A stretch of DNA of 64,000 bases from positions 992,001 to 1,056,000 of the forward strand of contig WKKR01000001.1 of assembly GCA_009684525.1 (NCBI GenBank), written 5' to 3'. Positions 1-9,553 of the stretch are shown here, in pieces. The stretch comes from Geobacter sp. Lineage in GTDB: Bacteria; Desulfobacterota; Desulfuromonadia; Geobacterales; DSM-12255. The notes below the pieces were generated by a model that saw only the letters and a program-made list of their open reading frames with translations, had not been told where the DNA came from and searched no databases. Positions within the stretch are counted from its first letter, which is position 1. Each line of letters begins with the position of its first letter. The position numbers were made by a program, and so were the translations under genes.

Positions 1-2825
1 ATCCAGCGATGAGCCCGGCTGCTGTAGCTCTGGTACCCTTGCGGGAACTCGTCGTAGAGTTCGATGTCGCTGGCCAGTCCCACCCGGACGTGAGCCCCCT
101 CGATCAGGTCGTGGCTCAGCACCCATTCTTCGGGAAACCGGCCCGACAGCACGCGGCTGAAGGCGCGGACGTCATAGATCCCCTTGCCGTGATAGGACCC
201 TTCGCCGCTCAGATCCTGGTAGACATCGGAAACAGCCTGGGTATAGGGATCTATGCCGACCGCATCGGCAAAGAGCCGGCTGAAGGTCGAGGCGCTGGTG
301 CTCGGTAGGGTCGGGCTCACCCGAGGCTGGATGATGGTGAACGAACCGGCCATGACGTTACCCTCGGCATCGAAGCGGGGCTGATTGAGGGGGTGTGCCA
401 GGGTTTCCACCATCCTGCGGGCCGTTGCGTGCGGCAACTGGGTGTCGCTGTCCAGGGTAATGACGAAACGGATGTCTGCCAGATGGTCGGGGTTGCCCAC
501 GTAAACCATGCGCTCGGCAGTCTCTGGACGCGTGCCGTCGATCAGGCGGTTCAGCTCTTCCAGCTTGCCCCGTTTGCGCTCCCAGCCGATATATTTCTGC
601 TCGGATTCACTCCAGGTACGCTCCCGGTGGAAGAGGAAAAACCGCTCGCCGCCATGGCGCTGATTGAGCTCAGTCATGCTGGCGCTGGCGATCTGCAGCA
701 GTCTATCGTCGTCTTCTCGCGAAAGCGTTGTCGAGTCGGTGTAGTCCGTGAACAGGCTGAAGAGCAGATTGTCTTCCTTGTTGGCCAGGTACCGGATCTC
801 CAGCTTCTCCACCTCGGCGCGGACCGTCTCGGCGTTCGCCAGCATCATCGGCACGACCACCAGGGTGCGGAACGCATCGGGAATCCCCGAATCCTCGAAA
901 TCCATCTTGGGCAGGGGCCGGGGCGGCAGAAGCCGCGTAATCAGGTAATTGGCCACCTCGATAGCCAGTTGGCCGGCCGGGATCAGCAGGAGCAGCAACA
1001 GGCCGATGCGAAAGCCAGGCGATAGCCCGGCCGGGCTGAAGGCGGTGGCCAGGGACACAAACAGGGCCGTGAAGCCGCCAATGCCTATGGAATAGATGGC
1101 GGCGTGGCGACGATAGACCCATGCCAGGGTGCGATAACGGCCCCCTTCCCGACAGGCGAGCAGTCTGCCCAGTTCAGCCCGTTTCTCCCCAAACAGCCAG
1201 GTGCCGACATGGCCTGCGCGATCGTCGGTTGCCGATCCGCGCCCCGCCTCCGTTGCCAGCCTGATGACCCGCTCAGCTACCTGTTCCTCGGTTGCGGTCG
1301 AACATCGGGCGATCTCTTCAATTGCCCGACGGCAACGGTCACGGGTTGCGAAATCCATCCCAGGGTAAATCCCGGACGGGTCGCGGCGCAGCATCTGTTC
1401 CACCCGGCTGAGTTTTTCGAAGATTTCCCGCCAGTCCAGCAGGGCAAGCTGGCGCAGGCTGGTAAAGGCATTCCCGCAGGTCAACTGCTCCCTGGCCTGC
1501 CGGGTCTGCTCGCGCACCGTAATCTCGTGCAGAGGTTTTTTGAAGGTGCGCTCAAGCCAGCTCTGGACCGGCACCAATGCGGTCGCCTCGTCGTACAGAA
1601 GGCCGACCAGCTGCGCCCCGAAATACGGGGTGGGAGAGGACTCGGTTGCGGCGAGTTCCGCCAGGATCGCGAAAAGCTGGTTGGCATCGCGACGGTTGGC
1701 GGCGATCAGCCGGTTCGCCCAGAAGTCGGCCAGCTGACGTTCGCGAAGGTCTGCAAGGGCAGTAATGGCAAGGCTCTGGATACTCTCCATAAGCGCGATG
1801 CGCAGCATCTGCGGCATGGCCCAGAGTTCGCCGATGGTCAGCGGACGCACGGATTGGTGGGCGTCGATAAACGCCTGGATATTCTCCTGGTCCAGGCAGA
1901 GTTCCGTATGGGAAACGAGGTCCTTGGCCAATCCGTAGATGCAGGGGAGCCCCTGGTAGGGAGCGGAGGCCAGGGCGGGCAGTTGCCGGTAAAAGCGCCG
2001 GGGAAGATTCAGCAGGACATCACGGGCATTCCCCTCCATGATGTATTCGTTGTCGAGGATCCAATCGGCAGCCGGCGTGGCCTTCTGTTCCAGGCGGCTC
2101 GCAGCGGTGAGATCCGCGCAGACCTGCCTGACCCTTTGACGCGACTGCTTGAGACGCCTGAGCAGTTCGGCGGAGTGGTGCGGCGCCGGGTCGACCTGCT
2201 GCTCCCCGGCATGGCGTTGCGCATGCTCCAGAACCTGCGCAGGGGAAAGCTTTACCTCCGGCCCCCTGACCTCTGCCCGCCGCTCAGCCCTGGGATGGAG
2301 GACGAACAGCGCCGGGGGGATATCGCCGCATTCCCGCAGCAGGGCCAGCGGACGTTGCAATGATTCGACCGGCGCCTGGAGAATGAGAACGGATTCCCCG
2401 GACACCAGCCAACGGGCGTGCTCATGCAGAACCTCGGCCGCGACTCCGCACCTGAAGCGTCGTTGCCAGAGCAGGGCCGCCAGAGCACCGATTGTGGCTG
2501 GCGCAAGGATCAAAGCCAGGAAAGCTGACGCATCCACGCCCGGAAGCAGGTTGAACCAGTCCAGGAGCAGGACGGCAATCCCGCCGATCCCCCCGGACAG
2601 GCAGGCTGCCAGGGTTGCCCTGAGGGCGCGACGCCGGAAGAGCGGATCAACAGTCCGGACATCTCCGTCCAGACCCTTATGGATCAGGGCAACGCGGCTG
2701 AGCCCCTGTTTCGACAGCCCGCGAAGTGCCTTGCAAGCTTCATCCTGTTTTGCGAAGTAACCAATGAGAATGCCAACGCCCACTATCTGTCCCTTACTCA
2801 CCGCGTAGTCTGAGCGTCGAGCCAT
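1..2825 (-). CDS. ndvB: Cyclic beta-1,2-glucan synthase, N-terminal part (runs off window)
   Basis: The reading frame is open from an ATG at 2825 to the window edge, about 941 codons, so the C-terminal part lies outside. It opens with a short cytoplasmic domain and then a hydrophobic segment (around residues 90-120). Near the window edge it has the family's glycosyltransferase signatures: a TLDSDTQLP motif, then RRMVETLAHPLNQP, then LSHDLIEGAHVRVGL and SDIELYDEFP. In NdvB/ChvB proteins this GT84 part builds the beta-1,2-glucan chain on the inner membrane and a C-terminal phosphorylase domain, not visible here, trims it. Cyclic glucans are osmoregulated periplasmic polymers, which fits the osmotic theme of the window. 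The frame stays open upstream of 2825 to 2966 but offers no better ATG. Family assignment is firm; the start is moderately sure. Confidence 0.88.
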   Translation of the reverse strand, partial: MARRSDYAVSKGQIVGVGILIGYFAKQDEACKALRGLSKQGLSRVALIHKGLDGDVRTVDPLFRRRALRATLAACLSGGIGGIAVLLLDWFNLLPGVDASAFLALILAPATIGALAALLWQRRFRCGVAAEVLHEHARWLVSGESVLILQAPVESLQRPLALLRECGDIPPALFVLHPRAERRAEVRGPEVKLSPAQVLEHAQRHAGEQQVDPAPHHSAELLRRLKQSRQRVRQVCADLTAASRLEQKATPAADWILDNEYIMEGNARDVLLNLPRRFYRQLPALASAPYQGLPCIYGLAKDLVSHTELCLDQENIQAFIDAHQSVRPLTIGELWAMPQMLRIALMESIQSLAITALADLRERQLADFWANRLIAANRRDANQLFAILAELAATESSPTPYFGAQLVGLLYDEATALVPVQSWLERTFKKPLHEITVREQTRQAREQLTCGNAFTSLRQLALLDWREIFEKLSRVEQMLRRDPSGIYPGMDFATRDRCRRAIEEIARCSTATEEQVAERVIRLATEAGRGSATDDRAGHVGTWLFGEKRAELGRLLACREGGRYRTLAWVYRRHAAIYSIGIGGFTALFVSLATAFSPAGLSPGFRIGLLLLLLIPAGQLAIEVANYLITRLLPPRPLPKMDFEDSGIPDAFRTLVVVPMMLANAETVRAEVEKLEIRYLANKEDNLLFSLFTDYTDSTTLSREDDDRLLQIASASMTELNQRHGGERFFLFHRERTWSESEQKYIGWERKRGKLEELNRLIDGTRPETAERMVYVGNPDHLADIRFVITLDSDTQLPHATARRMVETLAHPLNQPRFDAEGNVMAGSFTIIQPRVSPTLPSTSASTFSRLFADAVGIDPYTQAVSDVYQDLSGEGSYHGKGIYDVRAFSRVLSGRFPEEWVLSHDLIEGAHVRVGLASDIELYDEFPQGYQSYSSRAHRW

Positions 2826-3138
2826 GGCGAAGGATTTCACGTGACAGGAAGATTCAGAAAGGAACTGTGCGGTATGTTCCAGAGGGATTGACGTACGAGG
2901 TGGCTGGAGATGACCGGAAAACCGGGGGGATTCGAAATGACTGAAAGAAATGATTTCGGAAGAAGGTCAGCTGATTACTCTACGCCCTTCCGAAGCGAAT
3001 AGATAGGAATATTTGGGTTTTGCCCGGTTTGCCGGGCAGTCCGGCCTTCACCCGGCATCGGGTGAGTGATGCCGGCGCCCCTGCCGATGGTCGGGGATTT
3101 CGGGAAGGTTCGGCCTGCCCTGGCAGGGGATGGTGACG
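2826..3138. other. Intergenic gap with two hairpins
   Basis: No gene is supported in this 313-bp gap. Two back-to-back hairpins sit between the two minus-strand genes: 3021-3038 (7-bp stem, tgcccgg / ccgggca) and 3048-3065 (7-bp stem, tcacccg / cgggtga). They lie just past the end of the YaiI gene and lack a clear T tract, so they may be a weak terminator or a structured spacer. No convincing promoter for ndvB is visible. Confidence 0.4.
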
Positions 3139-3612
3139 TCAAACCGGTCTCCTGCCCCGCAGCATCTGGGTGAGCAGGCGGTCGAGGGATGAGGCAAAGC
3201 GTTGCCGGTCGGTGAGGCTGAACTGGTTCGGCCCGCCAAGGACAAGCCCTCCCGAACGGAGTTCCATCATCAGGTCGCGCATGGAAAGCCGCTCGCCCAC
3301 GTTCTCCTCGGTGTAGAGTTCACCTCTCGGGTCCAGGGCCACGCCGCCATTGGCAACGACCCTGGCCGCCAACGGGATGTCCGCGGTGATCACCAGGTCT
3401 TCTGCCGCTGCATGTTCGGCAATGTAGTCGTCTGCCGCATCAAAGCCGTCGGCAACGACAATGGATTGCACCAGCCTGGTGGTATGCTTGTTCAGGCTCT
3501 TGTTCGCCACGAGCAGAACCGGCAGGTCGAGCCGTGCGGAGGCACGGAACACGATCTCCTTGATCACCCTGGGGCAAGCATCGGCATCGATCCAGATTTT
3601 CAGCGTGGGCAC
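3139..3612 (-). CDS. yaiI: YaiI/YqxD family protein (UPF0178, DUF188)
   Basis: About 157 residues, the usual length of the family. It begins with the diagnostic DADACP motif (residues 9-14), followed by VANKSL, the [10 protein letters not shown] segment and a C-terminal GGP motif before LTDRQRFA. The biochemical function of the family is not established; the fold resembles PIN/NYN-type nucleases. The start is odd. The first candidate is GTG at 3612, placed directly against the GGAAGGAG ribosome site, whereas a CTG at 3603 sits 8 nt behind it and aligns with the usual first residue of homologues. Identity is sure, the start is not. Confidence 0.85.
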   Translation of the reverse strand: MPTLKIWIDADACPRVIKEIVFRASARLDLPVLLVANKSLNKHTTRLVQSIVVADGFDAADDYIAEHAAAEDLVITADIPLAARVVANGGVALDPRGELYTEENVGERLSMRDLMMELRSGGLVLGGPNQFSLTDRQRFASSLDRLLTQMLRGRRPV

Positions 3613-3649
3613 TCCTTCCCGGACTGTTTGTGCGGCAGATGCCCGGCGT

Positions 3650-3940
3650 CTATGCGATCCGCGTCATGATCTGCACCTGCTTCTCCTCGATCAGCCCCTC
3701 GATCGCCCGGACATACCCTTTGAAATGATCGGATTTCATGTGTTTTTCCAGGCAGGCCGGGTCCTCCCAGGTCTCATAGAAGAGAAAGACGGCAGGATCG
3801 TCGTTGTCCTGATGCAGCGTGTAGGCGATGCAGCCTGTCTCAAGCCTTGTCGGCGCAACGAGCTTGTGCAGTTCCGCCTTCACCGCTTCGAGAGCGTCTT
3901 TTTTGGCGACAACCTTTGCGACTACGGTTATGGGGGGCAT
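3650..3940 (-). CDS. Antibiotic biosynthesis monooxygenase-fold (YgiN-like) protein
   Basis: A 96-residue single ABM domain. The sequence shows the typical beta strand [11 protein letters not shown], a helix with [11 protein letters not shown], the [11 protein letters not shown] strand, [19 protein letters not shown] and a final C-terminal strand. Members are dimeric ferredoxin-like proteins; some are quinol monooxygenases or haem-degrading enzymes, but many have unknown substrates. A good GAGGAGA ribosome site precedes the ATG. It is the second gene of a run of small minus-strand genes. Family assignment is secure, the substrate unknown. Confidence 0.85.
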   Translation of the reverse strand: MPPITVVAKVVAKKDALEAVKAELHKLVAPTRLETGCIAYTLHQDNDDPAVFLFYETWEDPACLEKHMKSDHFKGYVRAIEGLIEEKQVQIMTRIA

Positions 3941-3985
3941 GTCTCTCCTCTTTTCTTACGGTTGAGCGCGGGGTGGCGCGCCCCT

Positions 3986-4183
3986 TCAATCCCTCGGCTC
4001 GTGGGCCTTTTTGCCGTGCACGCGCTCGTAGGCCTGGCAGAAGGGGCAGATGCGATCCTCTATGTTCCTGACAAAGGAATGGACCATCCCTTTCTGGTAA
4101 TGACGGGCATGAAGACAGACCGGGCAGAGTTCGCAGACACGCGACAGCGCCCGATCCAGTGAAGTGGCTTCCCGGCTGTTCAT
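3986..4183 (-). CDS. Small protein with two cysteine pairs
   Basis: A 65-residue protein starting at the ATG at 4183, chosen because GGGGAG lies at good spacing upstream and because it gives almost the whole reading frame beyond the neighbouring gene. It contains CELCPVC (around residues 17-23) and a CPFC motif (around residues 47-50). Two CxxC-type pairs about 25 residues apart suggest a zinc ribbon or a redox/metal-binding mini-domain. Its 5' end lies close to the end of the isochorismatase-fold gene, so the two are probably co-transcribed. I do not recognise a named family. Confidence 0.6.
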   Translation of the reverse strand: MNSREATSLDRALSRVCELCPVCLHARHYQKGMVHSFVRNIEDRICPFCQAYERVHGKKAHEPRD

Positions 4184-4199
4184 GGCATCTCCCCTCTCT

Positions 4200-4760
4200 T
4201 CAGTGCGTGTCGGCAATGTTTCCCACAATCTCGTCGACACCCTTTACCTGGGCGTAGACCGCGCCCAAAGCCGCCATGGAGGAGGCGTGGACGTGCACTG
4301 CCGGGACAATGACCCCGTTGAAGGCAAGCTCCCTGGTTGCACAGGCATCATGGGTCACGATGCAGGAAAAACCGAGGTCGAAGGCAGCCCGCGTAGTGGC
4401 GTCCACGCACATGTGGCTCATCATGCCGCAGATGAGCAGGCTGCCGACAGAGTCGTCCCTGAGCCTCTCCAAAAGATCGGTCTCGCGGAAACTGTTGGGG
4501 AAGTGCTTGGTGATGACCGGCTCAACGACCAGCGGATGCAGCGAATCGTGGATCTCTGCCCCCGGAGTGTCGGGGAGAAAGAAGGTGGCAGTGGGGCGGG
4601 AGGAGATGTGCCGGACATGGTAGACGGGCCACTTCTGCCGGCGGAACGCACCCAAAAGGCGTGCCGCAGCAGCGGCTGCGTGGATGCTTTCCACCAGTTC
4701 CATCTTGCCGCCGGGGAAATAGTCGTTCTGGATGTCGATGAGTAGCAGTGCTGTTTTCAT
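4200..4760 (-). CDS. Isochorismatase-family cysteine hydrolase
   Basis: 186 residues with the full catalytic triad of the family: Asp9 in LLLIDIQNDYF, Lys85 in VITKHFPNSF and Cys118 in GMMSHMCVD, with the preceding cis-peptide region. Family members hydrolyse isochorismate, nicotinamide, N-carbamoyl amides or similar compounds. The residues visible here do not decide the substrate. It is soluble and cytoplasmic, with no signal peptide. It sits immediately upstream of the small Cys-pair gene on the same strand. A phenazine or isochorismate role is not supported by any neighbour. Confidence 0.88.
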   Translation of the reverse strand: MKTALLLIDIQNDYFPGGKMELVESIHAAAAAARLLGAFRRQKWPVYHVRHISSRPTATFFLPDTPGAEIHDSLHPLVVEPVITKHFPNSFRETDLLERLRDDSVGSLLICGMMSHMCVDATTRAAFDLGFSCIVTHDACATRELAFNGVIVPAVHVHASSMAALGAVYAQVKGVDEIVGNIADTH

Positions 4761-4802
4761 GCATTCCTCGACTCTGCTCCGTTATGAGGGGGAGCCGGTT
4801 CT

Positions 4803-4823
4803 GCCGGGATAAAAGGTCCCGGC
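4803..4823 (-). terminator. Possible terminator hairpin after the YheU gene
   Basis: A 7-bp perfect stem (gccggga / tcccggc) with a 7-nt loop lies in the 112-bp gap between the YheU gene and the isochorismatase gene. It has no clear T tract, so termination activity is uncertain. Confidence 0.3.
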
Positions 4824-4872
4824 GGTAGCAGACTGATGGTCCGGTTATGAAAGGAACGCCTCATCCTTCAGG

Positions 4873-5166
4873 CTAGCTGCTCGTCACGATATTGCAGGTC
4901 CCCGAAGCCAGGTCGAACACCACCCTGGCCTTCTTCTCCCGCAGCTGTCGGTGTACCTGCTCGATCTTGTCGTCGAGCGTATGGCGGGAATCGCCCAGCT
5001 CTTCCCATTCCCTGGTGACGAACTCGGCGATCAGGTTCCGCAGGGTATCCGGGTTGATCCGTTCCAGCGGGACTTCCACCCCATCTTCGGGGCAGGCTGA
5101 TTGCCCCTGGTGCGGCAGGTCATCCTCGGGCACCCTGATCACCTCAACAGACCTGGACAATTTCAT
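4873..5166 (-). CDS. YheU/UPF0270 family protein
   Basis: 97 residues. The C-terminal two thirds match the YheU pattern: VPLERINPDTLRNLIAEFV, then TREWEELGD, a HTLDDKIEQVHRQL helix and a closing ARVVFDL strand. Function of the family is unknown. The N-terminal 25 residues are longer than in the enterobacterial form, so a later start is possible. The gene overlaps the end of the upstream Gre-like gene by 23 bp, which implies translational coupling. Confidence 0.72.
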   Translation of the reverse strand: MKLSRSVEVIRVPEDDLPHQGQSACPEDGVEVPLERINPDTLRNLIAEFVTREWEELGDSRHTLDDKIEQVHRQLREKKARVVFDLASGTCNIVTSS

Positions 5167-5635
5167 ACTCCGTGCGGTTGTCTCCCGCCTCTATCTCGAC
5201 ACTGTCGCCGACGGCCCTGCCGAGCAGTTCCCTGCCCAGGGGGGATGCCGGGGTGATGACCACGATCTCGTCCCCGTGGTGCTCTAACCGCAAGCCCCCT
5301 TCGACAGGGCCGAGAAAGACCTTCCTGGTCGTGCCGGCGTCATCGGCCAGGGTCACCAGCGAAGTCAGACGGATCGAACCGTCCCCTTCCCCCTGGGGCT
5401 TCAGCTGTTTGTAGACCTCGATGGACTTCCGCAGCTCCCGGGCACGGTTCGCCTGCCCTTGGGCCACGTAGGATGCCTCCAGGGCCAGGGTGTCGTACTT
5501 GTTGTCCGGCAGGTTCTCTTCATGGATCGATGCTTCGTGAGCGGTCTTGGCCGCGGTGAAGAGCACCTCCAGGTCGTGGCCGAGCCGGGAGATGATCAGG
5601 TGCAGGAGTTCGGTCGTGCGCAGACTGCCCGACAC
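5144..5635 (-). CDS. GreA/GreB-like transcript cleavage factor family protein
   Basis: 163 residues. The N-terminal half is a helical hairpin (HEASIHEENLPDNKYDTLALEASY and following), and the C-terminal half is an FKBP-like domain with ITPASPLGRELLGRAVGDSVE, the hallmark of GreA/GreB. Classical Gre factors bind the RNA polymerase secondary channel and stimulate RNA cleavage through two acidic tip residues. Here the tip region carries HEENLPDNKYDT, so the acidic character is kept but the canonical spacing is not certain. It resembles the accessory GreA/GreB family rather than the housekeeping copy. The GTG start abuts the stop of the upstream zinc-ribbon gene, so translation is probably coupled. 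Confidence 0.75.
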   Translation of the reverse strand: MSGSLRTTELLHLIISRLGHDLEVLFTAAKTAHEASIHEENLPDNKYDTLALEASYVAQGQANRARELRKSIEVYKQLKPQGEGDGSIRLTSLVTLADDAGTTRKVFLGPVEGGLRLEHHGDEIVVITPASPLGRELLGRAVGDSVEIEAGDNRTEYEIVQVC

Positions 5636-6205
5636 CTAACGGAACCCGGCAACCTGGGCCTGGAATACGGTAACCTGGACAAAGCGGACCGCGAAATCGC
5701 TTTTGCACCTGCTGCACGGCATGAAAAACGGCTTGCCGTTCTTCCCCTTCTCCACCGGGATCTCATGGCGGGCGTTGCAGTAGGGGCAGTTCGCGACAAC
5801 GGGTGCCTGGGCAACCGGTTTCGCCTCAACCTTCCGCGAGTTTTTTGCTGGCGGCAGCGACGCATTCTCGCTCTTAGCCGCTGTTGTTTCCAGTTCCGGT
5901 TCCGGCATGGCAGGCTTCTCCCTTTTCTTCCGCACGGGCTTGCGCGGTTGCTGGGCGGGGTCCGGATCGATGTTGGGCGGCAACGCCACCGCTGACGGCA
6001 GATCCCCCTTCAATGCCCGTTTCCAGGGTGTCGGCAACGAAGAGGTGGCATAGCGCAACGGTCTGCCGCCCCGGCTTTGCGCAGCACCACCCGTCACCAC
6101 GTAGTAGCGGTCCCGGTACAGCACCAGCAGCTGATCCCCGATCTCCGCAGCCTTGATCCCGGCGCAGTTTCTGTTCTCCAGCCAGAACACCACCGATTCA
6201 CCCAT
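5636..6205 (-). CDS. Hypothetical protein with C-terminal zinc ribbon
   Basis: 189 residues from the ATG at 6205, chosen because GGAGG lies 9 nt upstream. The N-terminal part (ESVVFWLENRNCAG, then QLLVLYRDRYYVV) looks like a small beta domain. The middle is a low-complexity Pro/Lys/Glu linker. The C-terminus carries CPYC (around residues 141-144) and CSRC (around 168-171), a four-Cys zinc ribbon separated by a Lys/Gly hairpin. It is the first gene of a coupled trio with the Gre-like and YheU genes, which hints at a nucleic-acid or transcription-linked role. I do not recognise a named family. Confidence 0.65.
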   Translation of the reverse strand: MGESVVFWLENRNCAGIKAAEIGDQLLVLYRDRYYVVTGGAAQSRGGRPLRYATSSLPTPWKRALKGDLPSAVALPPNIDPDPAQQPRKPVRKKREKPAMPEPELETTAAKSENASLPPAKNSRKVEAKPVAQAPVVANCPYCNARHEIPVEKGKNGKPFFMPCSRCKSDFAVRFVQVTVFQAQVAGFR

Positions 6206-6290
6206 GCACCCCATCCTCCGCCTCAATTACGATAAGGTACTCCGTAATGCCGGGCGAGTCAACCGGGCCGGCCGGGAATCCGCAACAGAA

Positions 6291-6328
6291 AACGGAAGCG
6301 GGGCCAGTCCCAGCGAACTGACCCCGCT
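6291..6328 (-). terminator. Terminator of the histidine kinase gene
   Basis: A 12-bp stem (one mismatch that can form G-U in RNA) at 6297-6308 and 6317-6328 with an 8-nt loop. Read on the minus strand it is followed by a short tccgtttt tract. It lies 70-107 bp past the kinase stop codon. Confidence 0.6.
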
Positions 6329-6397
6329 CTTGCCGTCTCTGCGGAGAGGTTACTTCACGATTTCGAGTCATGCGGAATCTATCGTGTCATCGGGTCA

Positions 6398-9300
6398 TCA
6401 TACTCCAAGCGCTTCTTTCAGTTTGGCATTCAGGGTAAAAATATTGAACGGTTTCTGGATGAAATTCGTTCCCTCATCGACCACACCGCGCTGCGTGATC
6501 ACATCCGCGGTGTACCCGGACATAAACAGCACCTTGATCCCGGGGCGAATCTTCCGGATCTCTTCCATCATCGCTTTTCCGTTCATCCCCGGCAATATCA
6601 CGTCAGACAGGATGATATCTATCTCCGTGTCTCTTTTTCCACAGATCTCTATTGCACTCTCGGGCGATTCAGCAATGATCGAGCGGTAACCTATTTCCTT
6701 CAAAAGCAGCGAAGCGACACAGCGCATCATGTTGTCGTCCTCAACGATCAGAACCGTGCCGTTCCCGGAAGGAACCGTCTGCGGGGTCTCCTGTTCTACT
6801 GCCCCCGCTTCCAGTAACCGGGGGAGATACAGATGGAAGGTTGTCCCCTGGCCCGGCTTGCTGGAAACCTTGATGAATCCGTTATTCTGCGTGACGATGC
6901 CGTAGACCGTTGAAAGTCCGAGCCCCGTTCCCTTGCCGACCTCCTTGGTGGTAAAGAACGGTTCGAAAATATGGTCCAGAATGCTCTTCTCCATGCCGAC
7001 ACCGCTGTCGCTGACCGACAACTGGACATACTCTCCCGGTGTCGCGTCAAGCACGGACTGACAACTGGCGGCGTCGACGGAGACGTTCTCCGTGGCGATG
7101 ACCAGGGTACCGCCGCCAGCCATGGCATCACGGGCATTGACAGCCAGATTGACCAGAATCTGGTCCACCTGGGAAGGGTCGATCAGCACTGACCAGACGT
7201 CGCTTGCAGGCCGGAATGTCAGCACGATGTCCTCGCCGATCAGTCTCAACAGGGTTTTTTCCGTCTCGATGATATGCACATTCAGATTGACCGGCTTGGG
7301 AGAGGCCAGATCCTTGCGAGAGAAGGCGAGAAGCTGGCGGGTGATCTCAATGGAACGGTCAGCGGCCTTGGAGATCAGATTCAGATGCTCCCACAGTTCG
7401 CCTTCGCCAGGGACTTTGCGTTTCGACATTTCAGCCATCCCCTGGATCACTGCGAGCATATTGTTGAAATCATGGGCAATCCCGCCGGCCAGGGTGCCGA
7501 TGGCCTCCATCTTTTGCGAATGGCGAAGCTGGGTTTCCAGGTTCAGACGCTCCGTCACGTCGCGGATGACTATGCTCAATTTCTGGATGCCCGCCTGATC
7601 CGAAAAGAGTGCCGACGATATCTCGGCAGGGAACTGGCTGCCATCGCCACGGAGCATCATGGTTTCGCCCCTGCTCCGGCCGGTCCGCCTCAGCTCTTCA
7701 AGCAGTCCCGAGATGTCGATGACATCGTGTGCCATCAGACCGGCGCAACCGGCGCGGCAAATCTCCTCTTCACTCTTGCCGAATATCCGGCATGCCGCCG
7801 GATTTGCCGTAAGGATGTCGCATTCTGCCGTTGCCAGCATAATGGCATCCAGGCTGTTCTCGAATATCATCCGAAATCGCTCATTGCTCTCGGCAAGTTC
7901 ATCGTCGATCTTAAGCTTGGCCAGTGCGATTGCCACAGAGTCGACAAGGTCTTCCAGCAGGGTGATTTTTTCGAGCGTAAAACAGCCCTTTTTCTTGTCA
8001 TTGAACTGGAACAGGCCAAAGGTCTTTCCCTGGAGACGAAGCGGGACCAAGGCCACCGATTCGTATCCATCACCGTTGCAGCGGTTTCGGGTCTTTCCCT
8101 GACGATCGGCCTCCGTGGTGCTTGCCAGCAGTTCTGTCGTGCAGTTTGACCAGAAGCTGCCCCGCGCGGTAAAGAACGGACGGGATGGATCAGACCGGCC
8201 GCTGAGGATGGTGCCACACATGCAGTCGTACGCCGGGTGACCGGCACTGTCGCGCACCATCTCGCCTGCCTGATCATAGGCGCAGAGGCTGTTTTCCTGC
8301 AGCACGAACTCTTCGGGAAAGCCCCGCGTTTCATAATAGGGGAAGTCGTCCCCTTCATGGAGGCGGACACCGACGGCATCGCATGTCAGCAGCTGCTGGA
8401 AGTACCCTAGCAGGTCGCGCATCAGCTCACGGGAATTCTTCGACCTGTTGCAGATGCGCAGCAGCTCGACCGTTGCCTCTCTGGTCTGCTCGGCTTTCTT
8501 GCGGCTGGAGATGTTGTCGATGATCGCGCCAAAGTGATCATTCCCCGTGCTGTAGGCTGAAATCGTATACCAGATCCCCAGCGGCTGGAAAAAGAGCTCC
8601 AGCCGTTCCGGCTGGCCGGTCCGGACGACCCGGCCATACGTTTCGATCAGATCGGCGTGCTCTCTACCGATATCGGGAAATATCTCGGTCACCTTTTTCC
8701 CGACCACCCCCCGCAAGCCGGTCAATTCCTCGAATGCGCTATTCACACTGAGATAGATGAAATCACAGGCTCGGCCATCGGTGTCGTATAGCATTTTGCT
8801 ATAGGCAAACCCTTCCTGCATGTTTTCAAACAGAAGACGGTACCGCTCCTCGCTCTCTCGCAGAAACCGGTCCTGTTGCTTGCGCTGGGTAATGTCGGTC
8901 AACATCACGATGATCCCCGTGATCTCTCCTCTGTTGCCGTGCATGGGGGCGGTGTAGATGCTCACGTCAATCGATTCGCCACTCTTGCTCAGCCTGCAGG
9001 TGGTAACGTCCCGGAGCGATTTCTCCTGAACCGTAATCTCCAGATCACTCCGGTCTCCCTGAAAGTTTTCGAGCGAAACAAGAGGATAGGGCTTCCCCAG
9101 CACGTCATTCTCAGACCAGCCAAAAAGCAGCTGGGCCGATCTGTTCCAGAGCGTGACAATGCCATTCGTGTCCAATGCCACAATAGCCAACGGTGAAAAC
9201 TGAAAGAGCGCATTCAGCGTCTTATGTGCTTCAAAAAGCTCATTCTGGCTGTTCTGGTATTCGTCAATCTGCTGGCGGAGCTCCTCTTCGGTCATGCACA

Positions 9301-9553
9301 GTTCTTCATTCTGCTCAATGAGCTGCTCCTCCGCCCTCCCGAGTTCCGTCATATGCCTCTGGATCAGCCAGTAAAGCAGCACCGCGGTAAGCAGAACATA
9401 CCCCCACCCTTTGACCATGGAGATGACAGCGACCGCTTCAGGGTCAGTGGAGATCATGTTGGCGACCTTGTCGGAAAAAAGGACCCAGAAGATCCCTGTC
9501 AGCGCATAGATAGACGCAATTTTCATCGACGCGCGCATATGCCTTTGCATCAT
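6398..9553 (-). CDS. Multi-PAS/GAF hybrid sensor histidine kinase with receiver domain
   Basis: 1051 residues. Two membrane segments (about residues 13-32 and 47-65) enclose a very short loop, then a coiled coil. PAS domains lie at about 105-230 and 235-355, a GAF domain at about 365-560 and a third PAS at about 565-690. Then come HisKA with the phospho-acceptor box [10 protein letters not shown], a HATPase with NARDAM, GVGM and GKGTGLGLS motifs, and a C-terminal receiver (about 935-1051) with [18 protein letters not shown] and a K in FIQKPF. It is anchored in the membrane but probably senses cytosolic or membrane-soluble signals. The GAF domain has an unusual set of Cys residues. No response regulator gene is adjacent. 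The start has AAGGA upstream. Confidence 0.93.
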   Translation of the reverse strand: MMQRHMRASMKIASIYALTGIFWVLFSDKVANMISTDPEAVAVISMVKGWGYVLLTAVLLYWLIQRHMTELGRAEEQLIEQNEELCMTEEELRQQIDEYQNSQNELFEAHKTLNALFQFSPLAIVALDTNGIVTLWNRSAQLLFGWSENDVLGKPYPLVSLENFQGDRSDLEITVQEKSLRDVTTCRLSKSGESIDVSIYTAPMHGNRGEITGIIVMLTDITQRKQQDRFLRESEERYRLLFENMQEGFAYSKMLYDTDGRACDFIYLSVNSAFEELTGLRGVVGKKVTEIFPDIGREHADLIETYGRVVRTGQPERLELFFQPLGIWYTISAYSTGNDHFGAIIDNISSRKKAEQTREATVELLRICNRSKNSRELMRDLLGYFQQLLTCDAVGVRLHEGDDFPYYETRGFPEEFVLQENSLCAYDQAGEMVRDSAGHPAYDCMCGTILSGRSDPSRPFFTARGSFWSNCTTELLASTTEADRQGKTRNRCNGDGYESVALVPLRLQGKTFGLFQFNDKKKGCFTLEKITLLEDLVDSVAIALAKLKIDDELAESNERFRMIFENSLDAIMLATAECDILTANPAACRIFGKSEEEICRAGCAGLMAHDVIDISGLLEELRRTGRSRGETMMLRGDGSQFPAEISSALFSDQAGIQKLSIVIRDVTERLNLETQLRHSQKMEAIGTLAGGIAHDFNNMLAVIQGMAEMSKRKVPGEGELWEHLNLISKAADRSIEITRQLLAFSRKDLASPKPVNLNVHIIETEKTLLRLIGEDIVLTFRPASDVWSVLIDPSQVDQILVNLAVNARDAMAGGGTLVIATENVSVDAASCQSVLDATPGEYVQLSVSDSGVGMEKSILDHIFEPFFTTKEVGKGTGLGLSTVYGIVTQNNGFIKVSSKPGQGTTFHLYLPRLLEAGAVEQETPQTVPSGNGTVLIVEDDNMMRCVASLLLKEIGYRSIIAESPESAIEICGKRDTEIDIILSDVILPGMNGKAMMEEIRKIRPGIKVLFMSGYTADVITQRGVVDEGTNFIQKPFNIFTLNAKLKEALGV

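Noticed and set aside
1104-2363. 419-codon open frame on the plus strand
   Set aside because: It lies wholly antisense to the ndvB frame, which carries clear glycosyltransferase motifs. Such long antisense frames arise from high GC and codon bias.
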